DNA of 64,000 nt from Isoetes taiwanensis (GCA_021234155.1 JAJEKV010000002.1:37051107-37115106); one strand, 5' to 3'. Shown: positions 9,911-23,554, counted from the first letter of the stretch. Notes: generated by a model not told the origin, from the sequence alone. Translations and numbers: made by a program.

Positions 9911-12702
9911 TACCCAGTCATGGTTATCAAACCCCAACTGATCTTTTCAATATGCCTTGCTGATCTCGAAAAGATAATTGCATCATAAGAAACCCTTTAT
10001 ACTTTATTCATACCTCAATAACTAAGGTATCTTACCCATGTACACACGTTGTACTAAGGCTCACGCCACTAGTCAAGCATACAATTTGTCATGGTTACAC
10101 TACACATGACTCATAAATCCTATCACATGCCAAGTGATACAGTTATGCTTTCCACATATGAATGCCCACTAGAGGTTCATACGGTTACACATAACCCTGC
10201 CCGTCTTACGACTATATCTTTTCACAAGCACAATCACTATGCTTGCCTTTTCCAAACAATTACAACTCAATTCGAACTACCAATGCTATAGCTACTTGAC
10301 CTTGTCAAGAATGGCACTCTCCATTCAAATTGAACTATCAATGTTATAGTTTTGACCATGTCAAAAGTTTCCCATTGATTCTACTTTTGAACTCTCTTCA
10401 AGAGACCCACATGAAGTTTTGAATTCCATTGAACTCACATGGTTCTAGCACTAGGCAACTACATCAAGAAAATTTTTCAATCCCAAAACTTATCCTTAAC
10501 TTGCCTATACTTGCATCATGAAACCTTCCCCTCCTCCCCCCCTCCCCCCCCCCCAAAAGAAGGAATGTTCATGGAAGCAATTCGTTGCTGGCGGAATAAT
10601 TATTGAAGTACAATTGTTAGGAACATTATCGTTTTCTAACAAATTTGCTCATGAACTATGTTCTGCAAGAGCCGATTGGGATGAGTCCTTTTTTATTGCA
10701 CATAGTCATTACTTCAATAGATTTTTCCATACGCATTACTTTCCAAAAGTAGTACTATCGCAATGACTCAAGCCCAGCTCAAGTAATGTGCAGCGTGTAT
10801 GTTTGATCCAAAATTCGGATTGAACACACTGGTGTAAGTGTCTTAGGGTATACAAAATAACTTAGGGTCAATTCTGATCCAGAATTTGACTTAGAACTTT
10901 CCTTGCCTACAACAAGGTATATAGAGATTTTTTAACCAATGTCAATTAAAGTAATCTAATCCCATCGATCCGAGACATCGGATCGCCATTCTAGAATGGG
11001 GCGAGCATGCATGTCTTGCATGCATGCATGCATGCGGCGCATGCCCTTTCTGGTTGGGAGTTCGCTATTTTAGGCGCGGTTCTGCATCAACGCTTTCTAG
11101 TTGGAAGTTCGCTATTTTAGGCGCGGTTCTGCATCGGCGCTTCCTCTTCTCTCTCAGCAGTACCTTATTCTCTTTTCTTTGAACCCACCCCCTTTCTTTG
11201 TTTATTGTATTTGTCGCCTGGCACGCGTGACCAGCCCCTCTATTTGAAGAGGTTTTTGTTTTATTGTCGCGTGGCATGCGTGATCAGCCCCTCCACTCTA
11301 GGAGGTTTGTTTTGTCACGTTTTTTTGTGTTGGTGATGTGCAGGTACAAGTTGGCGAGCGGCATCTGTTTCGACTTCTCCATTCGTGGGTTTTGGGAGCG
11401 ATTTCTCTGCCTTACGTTTGTCCAAGCCCCTTGCCGAAGGCTTATCACTAGGGTTTTTCCTCGAAAACCCGAAAGGGTGGGGTTTTTTAATCCCGATGAT
11501 AAGCTTTCGGCAGGTACACCAGCCAAATATCTATTAGCATTGTATTTTATGGGGTCCAAACTATATAATTGGATATTCCCTTTATTGTCCATGGGTAGTT
11601 CGCATGTGTGCGGCTACCCACTATCTACCATTGTAGAAAATCTGCTGAGATGAATAAGAAGCCTAGGTGGTTTGTTGGTTTCATGCGAGCCCCATTCTAG
11701 AATAAAATTGTTAGAGTGAATCAAAAAATTTAAATTAAAACATGCATTACCTTGAAACCCCGAAGTATGACAATACCTATCATGCTTCCCCCTGGTCTGT
11801 GACCAGTAATAGACGGAATGTACTTTAAGCCCTAATGTGGCTAAGTTTATTCCAGTGTGGAGTAGTAATCCTACTACTAGATCTGGGCAATTAAGTGCCA
11901 TCCCCTTGATAGCTAGCTATCATTGAGAAATAAAATTGCTTGATTTCTACACCAGAAAATTAATGTATTTCGAGGAACATTGACTTATTGAGAAACCATG
12001 TTTCTGAATCCAAGTCAATTACTTCAACATGATTATAGCCCTTAGGTGAATTTTTCAAAATTCAGTCTAACCTACTCAGAGAAAGCCTTATCTTTTTACC
12101 TAGTGCTAAGTTCGCTTGAAGAATCCCAGATTGATCATTTGAACTCAGGACTAATAACACCTCTAAGTGTGTCCTACTTTGAGATGAGTTAGAGCTTGTC
12201 TTTCTTAAACATCCCAGATGTTTAATTTTCATTGGATTAATTTGTTTTCTTAGTTCATATAAGCATCTACTAAAATGACATCGTCACTTAGTATTACATG
12301 GTTAACGAGCTAAGCTCCTTAAATGACCATGTCATTTAAGCGCAGTAATCACAATTAATCCTCTAGGAGTTAACCCCATTTGCACTATGTGCACTATGCA
12401 AAGATTTCTAGCAACCCAAATAAGTTTATTGTTTTCAACAATAAAGGCTTTTATCGAAAATACCCATCTGTTTGAAGATTTATCCAAAACCTTTAACAAA
12501 TATTTAAACCTTAGTATAAAATTCCTGTTCGTATTTTTTCGTGGTCGCGTGAGACTAATCCCCATACGAGAAAAAAATCACAAAATTTGCTCGAAACCCT
12601 AAAACTACTTGTATCAACAAGTAAATTTTTATTTATTCACACAATTTCGTGCACATGAGACGAAGTTAAAGAGTTTCTACCAACCTAGTCTAAATAGATT
12701 GG

Positions 12703-13394
12703 TCAAATTTTATCGGAAAGGTTTGGACAATCCCAAACAAGATGTCCCCTCTTTCCACAAATTTTAAACAAGGTTTTTCCCCGCAAAACAACATTCTTCA
12801 TGCTCATATCGCCCTTACTCTTGGAATACCCACATCATGTCTTATTTCACCATTAGACGTGTCCTTCCAAGTTAATCGAACAACCCAATTGTTTATTGCT
12901 TTTTAAGCAACTTTTAGGACTGCATATACAAGCATAGAATATTGCGGATCCAAATCCCTTTGAATACAATCTCTTAAGCTTCATCTTAAGTGCGATCTTG
13001 TATGCCATGCACAAAATATTCAACTCGCATTTCATCGTCCATGGGCTGGACACTGGCAAGTAACTTCCAAAGTTCTTGCTCATATGCATTAAAATCCCCA
13101 GTTTGTTGCAGTTCTTGCAACTGATGATATGCAACGAGTTCGTTCCAACATTGAACAAATTCCCTTTAGTCGAATTTGGACAGAATTACTTTTGATAATT
13201 CCTTGTTCATTTTGTCTCGATAATTGGCCAAAATCCTCAATTACAAAATTATGGACTTATTGTTCAATAGACGCTATCTTCCACTGAAGATGAGCAGAAT
13301 TTTGAACTAACTCGTGTATTGAAACACTTTTAAGTTCACGTTTTTCCACTTCCCAAGTGGTTTGAAAAGCAGTACTCTCTGCCATATTAGACAT
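12703..13394 (-). pseudogene. Second copy of the Gag-like gene, frameshifted
   Basis: This is the tandem copy of 4569-5261, with the same start context (the reverse of GCCATATTAGACAT) and the same stop context. Several small indels and short replaced strings break the frame. The zinc-knuckle codons are disrupted, and the longest open piece is only about 100 aa. Most of the remaining DNA matches unit 1 exactly, so the damage is patchy. That could be pseudogenization or consensus error in the assembly. Confidence 0.8.
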
Positions 13395-15875
13395 ATTAAG
13401 ATAAAACCCTACGCTAGAATTACAACTGGATTTCCAAAATCCTATAATTCTAGTGCTTTTATTAGCACGTCTAATACTTTCGAGTGACCACCCGCTTTAT
13501 AGCAAACCCAGTTTGCAAGAATGCAGCACTCGGTACTGCCGACAAGTGCCCCGGGTTGTACTGCTAATTCAACTAGCAAAGGTGTCAACTTTAATGGTTA
13601 TTTAGAACCAACCAAAATAACCATTAAAAACCCATTGTGAGCTTAATGGCTGATCATGGGACCCGTCATCAGCCTGAGCATGCAGCTTCAACCGCCAACT
13701 TTATTGGCTCCCGAAATCGGGTCAATCCGCCAAGAGGGTTCGCCTAGGCGAACCCCGAAGATTCGCCCAGGCGGACCCGGAGGATTCGCCCAAGCGAATT
13801 CGCTGGGGACGTGGCGGCCGAAGTGGCGTTGCTGCCGGGTTCGCCCGGGCGAACCCAAACCCGGGTTAAGCCGCAGCGCCGTGGTGGCCATTCGAAAGTG
13901 TACCAGTTCAGCGGATTCGGCCGGGCGAACCCCACTAATTCAAGGGCTAAAGGAAAGTCAGGGGTAGCCGGGTTAAGCTAGTTTTAACCCGTACGGCTTG
14001 TCAGGATGGCAGGGGGGCCACCATGCCCCCACAATTTTCAAATGCGGGAGTTTTTTTTTAACCCCGAAATTCAATGCCCAAGTTTTTTTTTAAAGCCCAA
14101 GTTTTTTTTAATGCCCAAGAAAGAAAGAACGATTCACCGGCTTAATCCTTATAATGGCCCTAAGGGCTATTTATGCTTGCCACAAGACGTTGTATGCTCA
14201 TATCGTTTGGGAGGGCGCATGTAGCTTCAGTGCTGGTGCTATAGCATGCGCTGCTGCTAAAACAGGTGCGCTCCATATATGTCTCATATCCTTTTGCATT
14301 CTTATTTTTTTGCATTTATCATAGGCCATTTTTACAATAGACATTTAGAATAGGATATTTTTAGCACATGCTATTTTTTGCCATAGGCATTTTTTACCAT
14401 GGGAAGTTTTTTTTACCATAGGCCAATACCACACGGTATTTCTAACCATAGGCTAATTTTTTTTTACCATAGGCAATTTTTACCAGAGGCAATTTTTGCC
14501 ATAGGCAGTAGCAGGTTCGTGTTGTGATAGACGCTCGTTTGTCTTCCTAGTAGAGTGTCCGAGAATGGCACAGGTAGACACCGACGACTCAGTGAGTCAG
14601 ATTTCAGATGAAAGGAGGGGTGGCCATAAACAGATCAGCCGGCAAGGGACGTGTCCCATGAGAGGGGCCTGCGTCTGACGTAGCCCCTACCTCTGACTGG
14701 AACTCGTCCATGTCGTCATGCAATTCACTATCGCGGAGGGCGAATGAGGGATCAGTAGGAGTGTGGACGCTGCGGGCTACCGAAAGACTTTGTGAAGATG
14801 GACCCTCTTCAGAATCTCGCCGAGACTCCGTGATCCCCGAGGGAGCTCACCTAGCAGCTCCCGCCTGGGGCAAATGACCAGCCATCCTCCTGCGGCAATG
14901 GCCCGGGGCCATTGAGAAGGGCATGTGCGGTCATGTCCTCCTCCCCGGACTCCACCCGTGGCACCAGCCTCGGCTCTAATGCAACCTTCATAAAAGGGCT
15001 GATCCTCTCGCTTCCCTTTGTCTTTGTGGAGTCGGCCTCGTGGAACATGGCGTCCCGGCCCTCGTGAAAGGCCTCCAAAGGCGGCCTCTCGGTTAGGACA
15101 TGTTGTAGCCGCATTGTTGTTGCGCCTTGCCGCCTCGCTTCCTCGTGTCTTGCAGCAGCTGACCTCCAACATACATGCGGCTTTGGCAGATCTTCTCGAC
15201 GCTTAGCTGCCCTCTTTCGCTTCTGACACCACCCTACCGCATCTCGATTGTCGCCCGGACGCGACCGTGGGTGCGTCCGTGGGCCACCAAAGATCCGGGT
15301 GGTGGCTCGTGGTGGCCCCATGTTCGCCACGTCCAAACCCGGAAATCCCGGGTCACGACGTATCCCGCTTTCGGCATAGTGATTGCACCTGTGTGCTGGG
15401 TAAATCCACCGTCAATACAAGCAATTGTTGGGGCCCGCCGCTCAACCGACGCGGACCTCGCGGACGAGGCACCAAATGCCATGGTATTCCCTGCCACAAA
15501 ACAAATACGGTTAACAAGCACACACAACAAACCCGGGCGGGTTCGCATAATGTCGGGCTGGGGTACCATTCTAGAATGCTACCGATGCGTCCGGGAAGAC
15601 TGGCGCCGCTCTGTAGGCCAAACGGCAGGGGACGCTCCTCCATGCCAACTGGTGGAACTGCATCTGAATAAGACATGGTTCTCGACGGTCTCGAATAGAT
15701 ATCTGAGGTACAGGTGAACATTAACGCAAGCCTGAGTACAAACCTATTGATGCATTGGGGTCTTCACAAAACACAAATAGAACAAATAGCATTTGAATCC
15801 AAATCCAAATTAATATGCTTTATTACTTCCATGCTAGTTGTCATGTCAACCTTAATGTGTGGTTTGCAAGTAAAC

Positions 15876-15957
15876 CTAAACCCTAACCCCAACCCCAACC
15901 CCAATCCCAACCCTAACCCCAACCCGAACTCGAACCCTAACCCTAACCCTAACCCTA
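15876..15957 (+). repeat. Telomere-like array (unit 2, shorter)
   Basis: Same array as at 7766-7865 but about three hexamers shorter, consistent with replication slippage after duplication. It is again followed at once by a TATA-like box at 15963-15972. Confidence 0.85.
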
Positions 15958-16062
15958 CATCCACTATATAAGACCATCCCTCAATCCTCCTCCTCCTCCT
16001 CCTCAAGTCTCGCCTCCTCCTCCTCCTCCTCCTCCTCCAATCTTCTTGCCCATCTCGTTATA

Positions 16063-16412
16063 ATGGTCCGGCAGCTTAAAGACCACCAGGGCGCCAGATG
16101 TCCCTTCTAGCAGCAATCCTCCTCCTCCTCTTCCTCCAAGGGGCGCCTCCACCCACCCCCCTCCTCCCTCCTCCTCCTCGCAGGGGCAGCAATCCCCCGC
16201 TTCTCACCCTCGCTCCTTTCACCATCGCCGCAAGGATGAGTGAAAGGGAGCTTCGATTGCCTTGACGCCCGGGCGCTCCCTCGCAATGAACGATCGGTAG
16301 AATGGCTCAACGAGCCAAATAAAGATGAAACGATGCCGAAGGCGTGCGATAATGATGCAAGTGGTTGCATCAAATTGTCACGCCCCTCAAATGGACAAAA
16401 ACAAAGGTATAA
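16063..16412 (+). pseudogene. Broken second copy of the proline-rich ORF
   Basis: Tandem counterpart of 7968-8309. The start MVRQLKDH is kept, but the frame runs into a stop within about 16 codons. Further indels lie in the CCT-repeat part, while the 3' half and the region after the stop remain similar. Confidence 0.65.
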
Positions 16413-17523
16413 TTTTTGTTTTATGAATGGGAAATAAGTAATAGATTCAATATCTTTAATAGTAGAATCAAGAAATCAAGTAGTAGAATCAAGATGTTTC
16501 TAATTGTATCAACATCAATATCAATATCAATATGTTTCTAATGAATATCAATAGTATCAATATGTATCAATATCAATATCTTTCTAATCAATATCAAGTA
16601 CTAGAGAAAATAAGGCGCACCAAATCACTTGAGCTTGGAACCTTGACGGTTGAGCCGGATGAGCGGTTGAGCGGATGAGCCGGATTTGCCGTGAGCCAAA
16701 AATATTGGCTCAAATGTTGGCTCAAATAAAGGTTCGCTGGGCTTAACCAAATATTCTATGGCATTGGAATTAAACCGAAATATTCAAATATTCTAAGGCA
16801 TTGGAATCGCTTCGAAAAATTTGGTGGCCTAGAATTGCTCGAAAAATTGGTTCGCCCTTGCGAACCTACTGGCGACCGACGATCGAAGCCCCGACGATGT
16901 GAAGCGCCGCCCGATTACCTCGGTTTAGCCAGCGACCGCCAGCATTCGGCACTGCATCGACTTCACATCGCACCGCCACCCGACCGTATCACCGGATTTG
17001 ACCGAGGTTCCGCCCGAAGCGAACTCCTGCAGTTCTCGCACGCTCGACACCCGATTCCTGCGATCCGATCCGCCTCCGCTAATAACCCCGGGTTCGGTTC
17101 GGCGAGCCCGAACTTCGGTGGGTAGCGCCACCTCACCGGGCCACCTAAACTTTGGGTTCGGCCTCCGTGCAATCCCCTCGGGTTCGCCTTAAGCGAATTT
17201 CACGGGTTCCTCGCCGTTTAACCCGGCCGCCCCCCGAACTCAATTTCGGAGCCGATCGAAGCACCGAAGCTTCAACGGAGGCACAATTTCGTCCCCGCAC
17301 CAAATCATTCACCACTCACTGCTTGCTGCTCCAAATGCTCCAAATTTTGCAAGTGATCTTCTTTCCCAAAACTCACCTTGTGTCAATTTTCAGCCCAAAC
17401 AGAGCTGATTTCAAAAATCACAAATTTAGGCCTGGGTCACAGTTCTAGCAAACCCTGCTTGCTGGAAAACCTCTACAGTAGTTTTTTGATTCTTCTCAGA
17501 TCCAGGCTAGGCTCTAATACCAT

Positions 17524-18008
17524 TGTTACGGTGCAATTCACAGAACCAAATTTCGCCCGCTTGGGATACCCTGATCAAACGCGGCCCACACCACGGATCC
17601 CAGATCCTCCCTCGTTGATCAATATGGGATCGGCCCAAAATTGTTCTCAACACCATAAATAGTTGAATCCCTTTGGTAAGCTACCCCCGAGCGGATATCA
17701 AGCATCTGCACTGAGGCCTCTCTCGGTCAAACAACAATGCCACTAAACACAAAGAAAGACAGTTCAACCACTAAGAGAATCCAGTTCTCTCTACGATCAC
17801 CACAGCAGGTTTGGCCTGCCAAATCAGAGATGCCTTCCAAGTTTTAGCTCCAATGGATCACTCTAGCAGCTTGTAGAATCAAAGTCTCCTTTCAAGACCC
17901 AATTCCCAGCTGCTCCATCGAATTCCTTCTCCAGGCTTTATAATCCAACCTCTGGAGTTTACTAGCAGTCCTCTAGAGTCAAAACCGATCTGCCCATGCT
18001 TTGATTCG
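17524..18008 (-). mobile_element. LTR portion, second copy, continuing right of the unit
   Basis: Begins TGTTACGGTGC directly after the PBS at 17510-17522. The sequence runs on without a break past 18008. I cannot place the outer LTR end; it is somewhere before about 18500. I found no matching LTR at the other side of the gag gene. Confidence 0.7.
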
Positions 18009-18727
18009 ATCCGAATCAGAGCTCTATGCCATCACTATCAGATCGGGCAGCCGGGTCTTCATGGTCTCATACAAATTCGTCCATCTCTTCTTTTATAACA
18101 GGTTTTTCAACCCATCCAATCTATTGATGCCACATGTCCATTAAAAACCTTCATTAACATAGCTAACTTCTTATTCCCTTATATTAATGTTTTTAACCCC
18201 TAGTGCTACCATTAACAACTTAGCTAGCTATATTAACATAGGTCTCTCTGCGTACTAATACTTGACAATATTAGTGCCCCCTAGCGCATCATTATCCGTC
18301 GCTAGCAATTATTACCACTTATTCCGCTTCCCGTCACCATAGACTGATTACAGTCAACATGGCCTATTAAATCACAACTGCCAGGCAACTGCGACCAACA
18401 GTACCCCCCCTGCTCATGGAGGTCGGCACTTACGTGGTTTTCTCGAGGAGAGATCCCAATTATCGACATAGTGTGACATAGCATCTTAGTATTAAATTGT
18501 ATGTTAAATTCGAATTTTATCGGTGTTCATTTTTAGGTTAAACTCAAATCATATATGTTTAGGAATAAGGTAAAAAAAAGGAAAATATTGGATATTTATG
18601 GTATTATGCATGGCTCAAACTTCCAGACATGCACATAATGGCATTTAATGATGGTGGCTAATACTGGAATTCGAATCATTCCTACAATTTTCACGTCTAA
18701 TCCAGCCTATATCTATGCCAGCCTAGT
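18009..18727. other. Rest of the LTR and AT-rich spacer
   Basis: No gene seen. The first part is LTR continuation. The part after about 18490 is AT-rich spacer or the left end of the next mobile element (TE-A). Its terminus could not be defined. Confidence 0.4.
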
Positions 18728-18808
18728 TTGGCGCCCATTCTCCGCCCATTCTCCCAACCCAATTTCTTCGCCCAATTCTTTCGCTCAATTTACTCGCCCA
18801 ATTTCGCC

Positions 18809-19232
18809 ATGAAGCGACCAGCTATGGAAGAGCCGGAGGCGACCTCCAAGAAGCGCCTGTTAAATCTGGAAGAGGTGTTCCCTCCGCTGTTCCCTCAGCT
18901 GCCCACCTTACTTGATTTGAATGCTTCCGATTCCTCTGATTCCTCTGATGAGGAATCAGAGAATGAGGAATCAGAGGAAATTTTGGAGCAGAAGTTCATC
19001 ACAGGTGTTCTTCAAGGCTGGGAAGGAGATTCTTCAGAGAATGAGTGGTCTACCGAAGAAGAAGAAGCCGAAGACGATGAAGAAGATGAAGAAATTGAAG
19101 ACGAATCCGGTGATTTCGAGGAGTTCATGGCGTTGCTAAATGGTACATGCATGCTTTCTTTCTTTTCTTATGCAATCAACTCACGGTTATTTCTTACTTT
19201 TCTGTTTTGCAGATGGTGAAGCAGATGAATGA
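18809..19232 (+). CDS. Small acidic nuclear-type protein, two exons (TE-A)
   Basis: Exon 1 (18809-19142) starts MKRPAMEEPEATSKKRLLNL and becomes a Ser/Glu/Asp tract (DSSDSSDEESENEES, then EEEEAEDDEEDEEIEDE). The GT...AG intron 19143-19212 joins AAT-G to AT-GGT, and exon 2 codes only DGEADE. The product is about 117 aa with basic KKR near the N-terminus and net strong acidity, like chromatin-binding or histone-chaperone-like acidic proteins; that role is a guess. The gene at 50691-51201 in TE-B has the same plan, down to a last exon of a few codons. The 3' region holds GCCTCCGGGCTT-type repeats to about 19430. Confidence 0.6.
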
Positions 19233-19898
19233 AATTTGTTAGGGCAGAGCACCTTCTTTTTTTTTTTCTTGTTCTTAGCCTCCAGCTTGCCTCCGGCTTC
19301 ATACCAACTTGCCTCCAGCCTCTATGTTTTTCGATGGAATGTACATGCCTCCGGGCTTTTCTTCTTACCATATGACTGCAAGTCTCCGGGCTTTTTTATT
19401 GTGATTAGTTGAAGCCTCCGGGCATTAAAATTTCCAAAAGGATGTTCTGATGTAAAGCCACACGGCGAAGAAAAATTTTGAATGTAAAAAGTTTTTGCTT
19501 CTACTTCCATTTGAATACCTAACTTGTTTTTTTACCGTACATGTTTTGGCGCTTATAGGATTTGTGTAGGCAATTGTGTAGGCAATAAATTTTATGAATG
19601 GATATGAATTGTATGGAAATATGCAATTTTATGATTGGTTGTTTGTTGTACCAGAAGGACATGGACATGTATGTATTAAAGATTACCTGAAACACCCAGA
19701 ATGTTTTAAGTACATGAAATGCTGCACAGAAAATGACAGAAGTCTTTGCAATTGTTAAATCGATTCACATGGTCACTACTTTTCATTAATAAGACATCAT
19801 AATATATAAACTCAGCCAACTTACATCACAACTGTTCTCGAACTGTAAACCAAACTGAAGAAAGAATAGCAATGCATAAACTTATCTACTACTGACAA
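19233..19898. other. 3' region with GCCTCCGGGC repeats, no gene
   Basis: From 19277 to about 19430 there are about six copies of GCCTCCAGCTT/GCCTCCGGGCTT, likely in the 3' UTR of the acidic gene. The remainder is AT-rich and carries no coding signal. It separates two convergent genes. Confidence 0.5.
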
Positions 19899-22800
19899 CT
19901 ACTTCGGGAGTATACGCTCCAACACAGCTTCCGTTAGCATTGGCTGGATCACTGCAGGGTCGGATACTGGATCGATTCCAAGCACTTGATTGTATACGTA
20001 CAACAAGTGCTTGCAAGGTATGAATCCTCTTATCCTTTCCATGTGGATGAAATCCGGACAACTGCATTCTGGCTCATCCTTGATGGATACAATGTATGTG
20101 CTATCTTCACGTTTGACTACATAATCCACATGTTTATTTTTTGAGTAGGTCTTCTCTTGCACAGAATCCACCTTCATTCTCTTTTGACTGCTCAAATCTG
20201 ATCTTCGTCTCTCCATTCATTTCCTTCCTGTATTTACAACCTTCCCCTTCCTTGTCATTTTAGTTCTGCTCCTTACAGAGCTAGCAGACCCTGCCATGGT
20301 GGATCTACGTGCTTGTATACTCGAGGCTGCATTGGCTGCAGTCAAGCTAGATTGAGATCTACCACCCAACAAAAAGCCCGTTGTTCCGAGCTTCTCAATC
20401 TCTTCATTCGTTAAGTCAGTGTCCTTATCCACAGGCCACAATGGTGGTCTTTATGGGGGACACATCAAAGACTTATCTGGAAACCATGTACATTCCACTG
20501 TCAGAACCACATCATTTGTGACACTCGTTGTCCCCAGAATTCTCTTAACCCATAAAAGCAAGGAGCAGTTGTTGGCTGTATACCCGCGTTAATTGGATTA
20601 TTACATTTTTTTTCCATGTTCTGACTTCCTCCCTTAACACCGGACCTTACTGCCTGCTTCTGTTCTTCGAATAGCCCAAAGAGACCTGTGCACAGTCTTC
20701 TCTTCTAAAGAATCATTGAAAAGAGTCCTCACCACAGGATCATCCTTACGTACTCTGCTAACATTAGTTGCATGTTTGTCGGGACGATGAGTTCCTGATT
20801 CTACTGTGAGATCAACTGTGTCTATGGAACGTTGCTTCTTGTACACAGTCTTCAAGTTACCTCCTGCACTGCTGTCATGCTCTTCAAAGCCTGCCATTTC
20901 TGCTTCCAAGTTTATAACATTGGTTACCTCCTTAGCCTTGGCACCACTGCTTTGACGATTTTGCTGTCTATTAAAAAGATCTGATACACCTGGACCAGTA
21001 CCTAAGTAGTTGCAGTCTAGAAATGATTTGTGTTTGGTACTCTGAAGTACAGCTTCTGTGAGATCGAAGAGGGAGGCATCATACAAGGAAAATTATTCTT
21101 GTTTCCTGATGCTGCTAACCAACTCCCATGCTTTGCCTCTCATAAGCTTGTTTGTGGAATATGTATTGTTGTCTGCCAATTTTGTTTGTTGACCATAAAC
21201 CTACCCCATCTGCTTACCCTATGATGCCACCATGATAGCCAAGAACTCAAAACTTTAATATGATTATCTGTAGTCTTGCCCACCCACCAATCCATTATGG
21301 AGTGGTATATTTTATCTGCTTCTTCCTCAGTTGCTGATTGATGCCATTTTCTACACAGATCCTTATGGGCGTCCCAATATTCCTTTGGCAAGTGTCTTTC
21401 TGTATGTCGATGCATGCATTGCTCGAAATGGAAGTAACAGGAACGCTCTTTTTCGGGTTTAGTTTCTCCATTGAAGAAACTTTCCTGACTGCAATCCAAT
21501 TAGGTTGAGCTTCGTCTGCCATGAACCCAAAAAACTCAGCTTTTGAATAACCTTTTGCTACCATGACCTTATAAAGCTTCCTCCAAAACTTTTTCTGTGC
21601 CTCTGCATCCTCTGTCTTCATGTCACAAACTGCAATTGTCAACAGGGCTTTAATTCTGCATGTAAAACAAGATTGTTAAAAACTTATCAATTTCATTTTA
21701 TTTTCGCAAACCGCTTACTTGTGATCGTACACATGACAAGCTAATGTTGTCCACCCTTGAATTCGTTTGACGTGATCAAAATTCACCCAACTATTGCTAA
21801 GTTCACCTGTTGGTCTCATCCTGTTGACCAAATCAACCCCTGATCCAGGACCAGTTGTAGACATTTTGAAAATGTAACAGCGTTCATTTAGCGGATCATG
21901 AAGCTGGTAAGGGAATTTAGATCCATGGAAATATTCATATTTGCTTATTTTTTTTAGCTCCAATAAACCAGAAATATCATCTGAACATTGCCTATTTCTT
22001 CTCCTCGCATCATCAATCCATCTCTTCAACCTACACAAGCAATATTCTTCGTATCAAATAACTTGTTAATATAATTTATTACATAATATCAATATCATAC
22101 CTTCTCTGATTGCATAATGGTTCCAACCTTGTCAACAACTCATTTATTTGATCAGTATCCATCTTCTCAACACTGTCTCCATCTGAGGAGCCCATAATGG
22201 AATGAACAATTTCATCCATAGCTAATTCATTCTATTTATGTCTAGGCCCACCAAGATGTAAGGTTGTGTCTGAGTTAACTAGGTCCCTCATTCGCTTGAC
22301 TTGACTTCTGCATTCTGCCTTTTTAATGGGATGTGTGTGCTCACCAGTATGGACAGCTAGTCTTGTTTCTGAGATTCTGTTAGGCAAACAATAGTACATG
22401 GACACTAGACAACATGCCACACAGATAGGTGGCAGATGACAGTATTCACAACTTATAGATTCATGGAATGAAGTTAGTTCACTAATCTTAGGTCTTCTCT
22501 GCAATGCACCTCTCCAGTGCAACTCATTGTGGTTGCCTTTAGTCAATAAATGATCACAAGACATGTTTTTACATTGCAAGTGACCACCACAATATGACAA
22601 CTTGACTGTCCCATCAAAACTAGGTATGTCAGTCCTGTTGGCATGCGTCCATACGTGTGGATCAACCGAATGTTGCATACCTTCCATCGGGGTTTTACTG
22701 ATGGACTGGCCTGGCAACTCAAAAACAATTTTTCCATTATAATATTGTGGCAAACAATCCACCTGTCTTGGTTTTCCAATTTCCATTAACAATTTTTTAA

Positions 22801-23191
22801 GTTTGCTGTTAATGGGACATGATGTTATCTTTAAGTATGTAGAGGTGCATTGGGATGTAGTTGCTCCATTAGAAGAATGGGGTGAATCAAGGACAACTGG
22901 ACATAGAGGATATTTGCCTTCAGCAGGAATACCATGTACCTCCACAACCGTGCCATTTCTTTCCTCAACCTTAAAAATTCCTAGTCCAGAAGCACTAACA
23001 GATTCAACAACCACAATGCTAGCTACATTGGATTCCACATCTGTCGAACTTTGAATCATACATAAATTGCTAGGTAGTACATTGAAAGTTCTAGACAAAT
23101 CTGCTGTACTAACCTCACATACTCCGTTTTGGAAAGGAAGCAACAATATTTGTTGTAAACCTGAAGCTTTCACTGTGAGATAAGATGCCAT
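19899..23191 (-). pseudogene. Mutator-like (MULE) transposase with N-terminal Cys/His finger and C-terminal SWIM finger (TE-A)
   Basis: Minus-strand exons, in order. 22232-23191 has an N-terminal region ending in a GCM/FLYWCH-like finger (SYCGGHLQCKNMSCDHLL ... CEYC ... HTGEHTH). About 22200-22038 to 21715 follows, ending GWTTLACHVYDHK. 21642-21140 is the MULE core (TIAVCDMKTEDAEAQKKFW, GFMADEAQPNWIAVR, CYFHFEQCMHRH, WLSWWHHRVSRWGRFM). 21086-20634 and 20441-20217 are linkers. 20216-19899 has the SWIM finger CSCPDF...GFIPCKH. MULE transposases cut and paste DNA in the nucleus. A TGA at about 21132 falls in SL*EAKHGSW, next to the likely catalytic Glu, and a 1-base frameshift follows, so this copy is dead. 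Introns are inferred from GT/AG and frame continuity. Confidence 0.8.
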
Positions 23192-23554
23192 ATGGCAAAG
23201 TAAAATTTGTACTTCCCTTTAAACTCATTTTAATATGACAGTCCCAACGGTTAATTACAAATTATGTTTGCATAATTCAAGGGTGCACTACTGTCAGTTA
23301 CATAGCCAACGGCTAGCGAATTTCAATCCCACTAACCAAGCAATAATGCATTTTAGTGTTCTCACCTAATTATAATAAGTGGGTATTTTCATTAAAACAT
23401 TTGAATCGGTTGAACAGTAAACCTTATACCCGAAGCGGATGATGTGCTCTTCGATTGATCCGTCACCAAGGCCAGAGAGCAAGAACACAGGTTGGTATCA
23501 CATTTTTTCTTTCTACTGCGATGCAAACATTTCATTCTCAAGTTTTCTCAAGTT

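Larger units (their letters stand above)
9911..18008 (+). repeat. Tandem duplication, unit 2 (about 8.10 kb)
   Basis: Second direct copy of 1845-9910. After 18008 the LTR-like sequence continues (ATCCGAATCAGAGCTC), whereas unit 1 is cut there by the start of unit 2. Unit 2 therefore keeps the native right flank and unit 1 the native left flank, as expected for a simple tandem duplication. Small replacements and indels break the gag and the proline-rich ORF in this copy. Confidence 0.9.

Noticed and set aside
14777-15720. Arg/Pro-rich ORFs on both strands in GC-rich DNA
   Set aside because: GC-rich sequence lacks stops; frames are not kept in the duplicate at about 6.5-7.6 kb.
9430-18008. The 8-kb duplication as two LTR elements sharing an LTR
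   Set aside because: Breakpoints at 1845 and 9910 do not coincide with LTR ends, and no second LTR of the pair is present.
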